64,000 bases of DNA from Microbacterium sp. ProA8 (GTDB taxonomy: Bacteria > Actinomycetota > Actinomycetes > Actinomycetales > Microbacteriaceae), in NCBI RefSeq assembly GCF_039905635.1, contig NZ_CP157000.1, positions 930,001-994,000 of the forward strand, read 5' to 3'. The translations under genes were made by a program, and so were the position numbers. The notes under the pieces are model-generated. The model did not search any database. It worked only from the letters and a program-made list of their open reading frames with translations, and was not told the DNA's origin. Of the stretch, positions 59,128 to 64,000 are shown piece after piece; position 1 is the first letter of the stretch; each line of letters begins with the position of its first letter.

Positions 59128-59177
59128 GTCCTTCGGTTCGGGCGACGACGTCGAGGGCCGGCGATAGCATTCGTCGC

Positions 59178-59614
59178 ATGGCCGAGGAGCCCGCGTCATC
59201 CATCACCGTCGACCACCACTTCGATGCTGACCAGAGAGCCGTTTGGGAAGCCTGGACCGATCCGGAGGTCGTACGTCGCTGGTGGGGCTCCGACCCCGAC
59301 GGCGTCGTGACGTCGGCAGCGCTCGATGTGCGACCGGGCGGCCGTTTCGCCGTCTCCTTCAAGACTCCAGCGGTGATCTGCACACCAGCACCGGCGAGTA
59401 CCTCCGCGTCGAGGAACTGACCGCACTGGAGTTCACTTGGTCGTGGCTCAGCGAGACCAACGCCCCCTCTCGAGTGAGTGTGGTCTTCACGCCCGATGAC
59501 ACCGGAACGCGAATGCGCTTCGTGCACGGCGAACTCCGGGGCGTGTCGGATCACGATTACGCAGAGGGTTGGCGACGCACCTTCGCGAAGCTGGACCGCG
59601 TGCTCGCGGAGTAG
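59178..59614 (+). pseudogene. SRPBCC (AHSA1-like) gene with one frameshift
   Basis: About 145 residues if the frame is mended. The first frame gives ITVDHHFDADQRAVWEAWTD, VVRRWWG and VRPGGRFAVSFK. The second gives DSSGDLHTSTGEYLRVEEL, ALEFTWSW and a normal C-terminus WRRTFAKLDRVLAE. The break is at AAGAC near 59361, where AAGGAC would restore the frame, a one-base deletion or a sequencing error. TAGCAT lies seven bases before ATG 59178. The family is a hydrophobic-ligand fold often partnered with ArsR genes; none is adjacent here. Confidence 0.78.
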
Positions 59615-59666
59615 ACGCCCGGATCGAGCGCCCCGAAGAGGAAACTCGGGGTGACAGGATGGGCCG

Positions 59667-60368
59667 ATGCGACAGGGGGCTGTGGGTCACGTGCGGCTGG
59701 TGGAGCATCTCGGGCGGCCGGTCGTCGAGAAGCGCATGGTCGATCCCGGTCGGCACGACACCGAGGTGCTCGCCCTGAGGGCTCTCGCTTCCTCGGGCAT
59801 GCCGGTGCCGGGGCTCGTCGATGTCCGCCCCGGCGCGATCCATATGACGCTCATGCCGGGAGACCGGCTGGACGAGGTCGAGCCCGACGAGCGACTTGCT
59901 CGGCTGCGCGAATCAGCCGCTCTCTTGCGTCGTCTGCACGAGCTGCCGGCTCCGTCCGGGCTCCCGGTCCTGACGGACGACGCTTTGCTCATCGAGCGCT
60001 ACCGGGGCGCAGGTGGCCCGCCGATCCCCCTGACCATTCCGCCGGCCACCGATTCGGCCTTCTGCCACGGCGACTGGACGGATGGAAATCTGCTCGCCTC
60101 GGGCGGCCGCATCACGGCGATCCTCGACTGGGAGAGAGCACACCTCGGCGACCCTCTCAGGGAGTTGTCCCGGGCGGCATGGGGGGCGTCGCGGAAAGAC
60201 CCGCGGTCGTTCGACGTCATGGTCGAGGGGTACGGCGCCGATCCCACCGCGGTGAGGGCGTGGAATGCGCTACACGCCGCTGAGCTCTGGCTGTGGTTCT
60301 CGGAAGCCGGCCCACCCGAATATCTCGATCAACTCACCGCCGAACTGCGAAGCTGGCCCGCCTCATAG
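59667..60368 (+). CDS. Aminoglycoside phosphotransferase-like kinase
   Basis: 233 residues, short for the family. Visible are LRALASSGMPVPGLVDVRPG, MTLMPGDRLDEVEPDERL, the catalytic FCHGDWTDGNLL and metal-binding AILDWERAHLGDPLRELS. It probably phosphorylates a small molecule; the N-terminal lobe is trimmed (VRLVEHLGRPVVEKRMVD). CAGGAT ends six bases before ATG 59667, which suggests a leaderless message. It stands alone. Confidence 0.8.
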   Translation: MRQGAVGHVRLVEHLGRPVVEKRMVDPGRHDTEVLALRALASSGMPVPGLVDVRPGAIHMTLMPGDRLDEVEPDERLARLRESAALLRRLHELPAPSGLPVLTDDALLIERYRGAGGPPIPLTIPPATDSAFCHGDWTDGNLLASGGRITAILDWERAHLGDPLRELSRAAWGASRKDPRSFDVMVEGYGADPTAVRAWNALHAAELWLWFSEAGPPEYLDQLTAELRSWPAS

Positions 60369-60430
60369 CACAGAGGTCTGGTCGAGTGAATATCGCTCGC
60401 CTCGCCGAGCCGGCGAATAGCTTGGATCGC

Positions 60431-61147
60431 ATGAAGTCGACGATCGCGGGTACGACCATGCCGATTCTCGAGCTGACGCTCGAGTCGGGCGAGAAGATCG
60501 TCGCCGAGGGCGGTGACGTCGCGTGGATGTCGCCCGGCTTCGCCTTGGACACGTCGACCGTGCACGGCACCGGCGGGCAGGGCGGTTTCATGAGCGGCCT
60601 CAGGCGGGTGCTCGGCGGCGCGCAGCTGTTCCTGACCGAGTACACGGCTCCCGCGCAGGGCGGGCTGCTCGCGTTCGCCGCGCAGCTGCCGGGCACGATC
60701 CGCCAGCTCGACATCGACGCCGCGGACTCGTTCATGGTCCAGCAGGGGTCGTACTCCGCGAGCACCGCCGGAGTCGAGGTGTCGGTCGGGCTGCAGAAGA
60801 AGCTCGGCGCCGGCATCTTCGGCGGCGCGGGCGTGGTCTTCCAGAGGCTGGCCGGGAACGGAACCGCGTGGGTGCAGCTGGCCGGGGAGATCACCGAGTA
60901 CGAGCTGACGGCCGGTCAATCGCTGCTCATCCACCCCGGGCACCTCGCGATGTTCGAGGCCGACATGAATCTGGAGTTCAGCTCGGTGAAGGGCATCAAG
61001 AACAAGTTCTTCGGTGACTCGCTGTTCCTCGCGGAGATTCACGGGCCCGGTCGCATCTGGCTGCAGTCGATGTCGCCGGCGAAGCTCGCCGCCGCCATCG
61101 AGCCGTACCTGCCGGATCGTTCGTCGAGCTCCAGCAGCAGCTCCTGA
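60431..61147 (+). CDS. AIM24 / TIGR00266 family protein
   Basis: 238 residues, rich in beta-strand and Gly: LESGEKIVAEGGDVAWMSPGFALDT, GGFMSGLRRVLGGAQLFLTEYTA, GTIRQLDIDAADSFMVQQGSY and LFLAEIHGPGRIWLQSMS. This fits the AIM24/TIGR00266 fold; function unknown, cytosolic. It ends in an unusual run of serines (SSSSSSSS). TAGCTT lies seven bases before ATG 60431. The MFS gene converges with it, nine bases apart. Confidence 0.88.
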   Translation: MKSTIAGTTMPILELTLESGEKIVAEGGDVAWMSPGFALDTSTVHGTGGQGGFMSGLRRVLGGAQLFLTEYTAPAQGGLLAFAAQLPGTIRQLDIDAADSFMVQQGSYSASTAGVEVSVGLQKKLGAGIFGGAGVVFQRLAGNGTAWVQLAGEITEYELTAGQSLLIHPGHLAMFEADMNLEFSSVKGIKNKFFGDSLFLAEIHGPGRIWLQSMSPAKLAAAIEPYLPDRSSSSSSSS

Positions 61148-61156
61148 CGGGATCGG

Positions 61157-62593
61157 CTAGCTCGCGGCATCCGTTTCGACGGGACGTTGTCGACCCGTCA
61201 GCGCTGACCGCAATGCCGGGAAGGTGAGGACGGCGATGACGACCGCCGCGCCGGCGGCGATGGCCGCCGCGATGTTGGCAGCCTGCAGCCCGGCTTCGGC
61301 GGCTGCCAGTGCACTGCCACCCGCATCGAGCTTGGCGGCGCGCCTGGCGGCGTCGACGGCGCCGAACACCGCGATCCCGATGGCCCCGCCGATCTGAGCT
61401 GTCGCGGACGCGAGGCCTGAGCTGACGCCCGAGTTGCGGGCCGCGATGCCTTCGGCGATGACGAGGGTCGTGGGCGTGAAGCTGAATGCGACCCCGGTCG
61501 CGGCGACGATGAGCGCCGGGAGGACCCGCAGCGGGTAAGAATCGCCGTTGTCGACCGCGGCGAGCAGGAGATGAGCGACGACGAGAAGCACGAGTCCGAT
61601 GGCCGCGACGCGTTGGGGTCCGAGCTTGTTGAGTGCCGTCGGGAGGACGAGGATGCTGACCGCAAACCCCGCGAGGGATGTCGGAAGCATCGCGAGACCG
61701 GCGATGGCCGGGTCGTATTCGAGGACCTGCTGCAGCAGAAGCGCGACGAGCACGAAACAGGCGACGCGGGCGCCCCCGCCGAGCAGATTGACCGCGATCC
61801 CACCGCTCACCCGGGCGTCTCGGAGAACCCGAGGCGGCAGCACGGGATCCGCGGCGCGCTTCTCGACGAGGCCGAACCCGATGAGGCAGAGGACGGCCAC
61901 GACCGTCGCGCCGATGACCTCCACCGAGACGAGTCCGCTGTGGGGCGCGGAGAGCACTCCGAACACGATGGCGACCGCTGCGCCGGTGAGGAGCGACGCT
62001 CCGGCCGCGTCGAACGGGCGCCCCGCCGCACCCATTCCTGCGGGGAGGATCGCCCAGCCGGCCACCCCGATGATGGCTGCGACCGCCCCCGTCACGAACA
62101 GAACGCTCTGCCAGCCGAACGCCGCCGTGAGGAGTCCGCCGACGGTGACGCCGGCCGCACCTCCGACGGTGGAAGCGGCGCCCCAGCCGCTCATCGCCCG
62201 CACACGCGGCGGGCCGGTGAAGGTGGCGAGGATCACGGACATGGCCGCCGGGCTCAGCATCGCCGCACCCACCCCGTGGATGAGGCGGGCCGCGACCAGC
62301 ATCGTCTCGGTCGTCGAGAAGCCGCCGATCACGGAGCCGACGACCAGCACGCCGGCTCCGAAGAGGAACATCCGACGGCGCCCGAAGACATCCGCCGCAC
62401 GGCCCGAGATCAGGAGCAGTCCGCCGAAAGTGAGGAAGTAGGCGTTCAGGACCCAGGCGGTTCCGACGGGACTGAGTCCGAGGTCGGCCACGATCGACGG
62501 GAGTGCGACGTTCAGGATGCTGGAGTCCAGCATCACCACGAACTGTGCGGCGACCAGGGTGAAGACCAACGGCAGAGTCGAGGATGTGCGCAT
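61157..62593 (-). CDS. MFS exporter, DHA2-like
   Basis: 478 residues, about 14 spans. LVAAQFVVMLDSSILNVALPSIV and LLLISGRAADVFGRRRMFLFG (motif A) at the N-terminus, and GVGAAMLSPAAMSVILATF for the motif-C side. It is probably a drug or metabolite exporter. ATG 62593 is chosen because GGAGG lies nine bases upstream; a TTG at 62599 is in frame. A palindrome overlaps the promoter, so a repressor is likely, but no regulator gene is next to it within the window. Confidence 0.88.
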   Translation of the reverse strand: MRTSSTLPLVFTLVAAQFVVMLDSSILNVALPSIVADLGLSPVGTAWVLNAYFLTFGGLLLISGRAADVFGRRRMFLFGAGVLVVGSVIGGFSTTETMLVAARLIHGVGAAMLSPAAMSVILATFTGPPRVRAMSGWGAASTVGGAAGVTVGGLLTAAFGWQSVLFVTGAVAAIIGVAGWAILPAGMGAAGRPFDAAGASLLTGAAVAIVFGVLSAPHSGLVSVEVIGATVVAVLCLIGFGLVEKRAADPVLPPRVLRDARVSGGIAVNLLGGGARVACFVLVALLLQQVLEYDPAIAGLAMLPTSLAGFAVSILVLPTALNKLGPQRVAAIGLVLLVVAHLLLAAVDNGDSYPLRVLPALIVAATGVAFSFTPTTLVIAEGIAARNSGVSSGLASATAQIGGAIGIAVFGAVDAARRAAKLDAGGSALAAAEAGLQAANIAAAIAAGAAVVIAVLTFPALRSALTGRQRPVETDAAS

Positions 62594-62603
62594 GTGCAAT
62601 CGC

Positions 62604-62621
62604 CTCCAACACTGGAGCTTA
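62604..62621 (-). promoter_or_regulatory. Promoter and palindrome of the MFS gene
   Basis: CTCCAACACTGGAG (62604-62617) has five-base arms around four bases and covers the ribosome site. On the minus strand a TAAGCT box lies at 62621-62616, so the site would overlap the -10 region and transcript start. The 263 bases from 62622 to 62884 hold no gene; toward their end a TTGCCT/TATGGT pair (62850, 62872) with a 16-base spacer forms a plausible plus-strand promoter. Confidence 0.5.
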
Positions 62622-62884
62622 GCCGCGCCGCGAGTGTCGCTCTCGGGGCTGCGTCTGCCGCTCTACGGGTCGGCGGGACTGCTGCGTGGGGAGTTGGGCG
62701 CGAGGGCGGATCTTGGCGCCGCGCGCTCGCGGTGATCTGTCGGACATGACGACTCGCTTCCCCTGATTGGCTGGCGGGTGAACCCCCGACCATAGCCGCC
62801 TTCGCAGGAAAGTCAACTCGCGGCACCGGCTCGGAAAAATCCCGCTGACTTGCCTTTTCTAGGAACCTGGCTATGGTGATGGCC

Positions 62885-63049
62885 ATGAGCACCACGGCCC
62901 GCACCCACGCCACGGAGCGTCTCGTCGACGCCTCCGTCGTGACGGCAGTGGCCGACATCGCGGGCGCCCGTCACGAGGTGCTCCCGCCCCGGCGGCGCGT
63001 CGCGAGTGGACTGATCATGCAGCCCACTCGTCGCGCCGCGCCCCCGTGA
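62885..63049 (+). CDS. Small 54-residue ORF upstream of the DksA-type gene
   Basis: Reads MSTTARTHATERLVDASVV, then basic PPRRRVASGLIMQPTRRAAPP at the end. A TTGCCT/TATGGT promoter pair lies 8-35 bases upstream. No family is recognised. No typical Shine-Dalgarno precedes ATG 62885. It is followed 36 bases later by a T-tailed terminator and then the zinc-finger gene. It may be a leader peptide or a short stress protein; I cannot decide which. Confidence 0.45.
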   Translation: MSTTARTHATERLVDASVVTAVADIAGARHEVLPPRRRVASGLIMQPTRRAAPP

Positions 63050-63084
63050 GCCCCGTCCACCCCGACCGGTCTCACCGGACACCC

Positions 63085-63112
63085 AGCGCGTCGCATCAGC
63101 GGCGCTTTTTTT
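63085..63112 (+). terminator. Intrinsic terminator with T7 tail
   Basis: AGCGC/GCGCT outer stem with an inner CGC/GCG around ATCA, followed directly by seven T. It lies between the 54-residue ORF and the DksA-type gene, 19 bases before its start codon. It is the clearest Rho-independent terminator in the window. Confidence 0.8.
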
Positions 63113-63130
63113 GTACCCGAGGAGCACGCC

Positions 63131-63445
63131 ATGAAGATTCCCACCACCGACCCCATCGCCCTCGGCGGTGTCCGGCGCGAGCTCGAGCGGCAGCTCGAGG
63201 AACGGCTCGCCGTCCTCCAGGAGCTTCAGCCGTTCGCCCTCCCGAGCGTCGATCCCGTCGCCTACCAGACGTCGGCATCCCACCGCGTCGCGATCGACCA
63301 GATCACCGCGGCGCTGAACCGGATCGATGCTGGCACCTACGGCTTGTGCACCCGGTGCGGTCGGCCGATCGCGCCCGCGCGGCTCGAGGTCCTTCCGTAC
63401 GCGGCCGCCTGCATCGAATGTCAGAGTCATGCTGACGCCGCGTAG
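63131..63445 (+). CDS. TraR/DksA C4-type zinc-finger protein
   Basis: 104 residues. A helical hairpin (LGGVRRELERQLEERLAVLQELQ, then ITAALNRIDAGTYGLC) followed by the C4 zinc finger CTRC...CIEC (about residues 73-97) with YGLCTRCGRPI and ARLEVLPYAAACIECQ. This family binds RNA polymerase or is DksA-related. The DxxDxA tip of DksA is not evident. GAGGAGC precedes ATG 63131. The terminator just upstream implies control by readthrough or an extra promoter. Confidence 0.88.
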   Translation: MKIPTTDPIALGGVRRELERQLEERLAVLQELQPFALPSVDPVAYQTSASHRVAIDQITAALNRIDAGTYGLCTRCGRPIAPARLEVLPYAAACIECQSHADAA

Positions 63446-63935
63446 CAGCAAGCCGGTCCCCATCCCGTCCATCGCGCCGCTGGCCCCGGATGCCGGCACC
63501 AGCGCGCGCCGCCGGGTATCACCGGCGACCTCCGTCGCGTGGATCCGGCGGCGTGCGGGCGAGTTGCTCCGGCCGCGAGGCGATCGCGTCTCGCACCGCC
63601 GGCTGGTCGATGACCGCTCTGAGACGCCGCCCGGAACTGGTGCTCGCCCACATGACGCAGGCGCCGCGTCCGCCGGCACGTTCCGCGGCGCGACCGCTCG
63701 CTTCGTCGCCCTCGGCTGACACGCGGTGCTCCGCTGGCGTGAGGTCACGGCCTGCGCTCCCCACGGCCGTGGCAGCCTGGTGCAGGCTCGAATCGGGAGC
63801 CGTGATCCGTAGTCTGTTGACCCGCTCCTGAGCGAGGGCCAGTATGAGGATCGTTCGCATCGCGGCGAACCTCCGCGAGCGGGCGGCCGGGCGATCAGCC
63901 CGGCGCTGAGACACATCTGCGCACAGGGGGTACGC
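63446..63935. other. Gene-poor 490-bp stretch
   Basis: Several frames are open here but none shows family sequence, good codon use or strong signals. The best candidate is a minus-strand reading 63519-63860 (113 residues, GGAGG before ATG) that opens MRTILILALAQERVNRL. It uses many rare codons and no homology is seen. The region may hold the promoter of the exported protein at 63936. Nothing else is recognised. Confidence 0.35.
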
Positions 63936-64000
63936 ATGTTCCGTCAGCTCGCCGTCGCCACCGCCGTGGCATTGGTCATCTCCGGAGTCGGGGTGGGGCC
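63936..64000 (+). CDS. Exported or membrane protein, N-terminus only
   Basis: The first 21 codons read MFRQLAVATAVALVISGVGV and run off the right edge. A short basic head and hydrophobic stretch give a signal peptide or membrane anchor. AGGGGG lies five bases upstream of ATG 63936. Nothing can be said about function. Confidence 0.5.
   Translation, partial: MFRQLAVATAVALVISGVGVG

Noticed and set aside
63519..63860. 113-codon minus-strand reading with GGAGG upstream
   Set aside because: Many rare codons (ATA, AGA, CTA, CGA) and no recognisable family; kept only as a note in the region entry.
62813..63937. 374-codon minus-strand reading across the DksA-type gene
   Set aside because: It opposes the zinc-finger gene and the terminator and shows no domain.

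Overview
The window is high-GC actinobacterial DNA. I infer a Microbacteriaceae genome, most like Microbacterium. The grounds are dense GC-rich coding, a very frequent GGATGCC word, a dispersed palindrome built on GGTCGTTGAGCGAGCG, and many genes with a TANNCT-like -10 box only 6-7 nt before the start codon, which suggests leaderless mRNAs. I name no species. The content is mostly chromosomal housekeeping, transport and regulation. I saw no phage, integrase, transposase, CRISPR, rRNA or tRNA gene.

Layout. 1-3.5 kb: liv-type branched-chain amino acid ABC operon on the minus strand (livF cut by the edge, livG, livM, and a livH carrying an extra secreted N-terminal domain). 3.5-10.1 kb: guaB, a SolA-like flavin oxidase, a TMEM175-like channel, a divergent MFS/TetR pair with twin operators, and a DUF2277 gene. 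10.1-11.4 kb: ten tandem ~125-bp palindromic units with a 501-bp higher-order period. 11.5-17.8 kb: an ABC-F ATPase, then guaB3, SURF1, DUF3817 and guaA, closely packed. 17.9-21.3 kb: a glycosyltransferase, a GNAT, and two overlapping clpP-like genes, the second lacking the catalytic serine. 21.3-24.6 kb: more palindromes, a stand-alone LigD polymerase domain, an XRE regulator and a BI-1 protein.

24.6-30 kb: a phosphodiesterase, a divergent SRPBCC/ArsR pair, a hydrolase, and a redox operon (oxidoreductase, old yellow enzyme, MarR). 30-32.8 kb: a glycosyltransferase and a PIG-V-like membrane mannosyltransferase. 32.8-36.3 kb: a MoxR-type AAA+ ATPase with a VWA partner. 36.4-43.9 kb: a glycoside utilisation locus, with LacI and a GH2 enzyme on the minus strand and, divergently, a sugar-binding lipoprotein, two permeases and a GH1-like enzyme. 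Two inverted repeats lie between the two arms. No sugar ATPase is encoded here, so a shared ATPase from elsewhere is probably used.

44-51 kb: a histidine phosphatase, an NAD(P)HX dehydratase, a quinone oxidoreductase, a phosphotransferase with an odd start, and a large AAA-LuxR regulator. This regulator is divergent from a 1.3-kilo-residue secreted subtilase with a C-terminal propeller (51.1-55 kb). 55-59.6 kb: an XRE/NB-ARC/TPR regulator broken by one frameshift, two alpha/beta hydrolases, and an SRPBCC gene broken by another. 59.7-64 kb: a kinase-like protein, an AIM24 protein, an MFS exporter, a small ORF and intrinsic terminator ahead of a DksA-type zinc-finger gene, and the start of an exported protein at the right edge.

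The points most worth a second look are the half-dead ClpP pair, the higher-order repeat array, the livH fusion, the small ORF plus terminator before the DksA gene, the subtilase-propeller protein, and the widespread leaderless signature.
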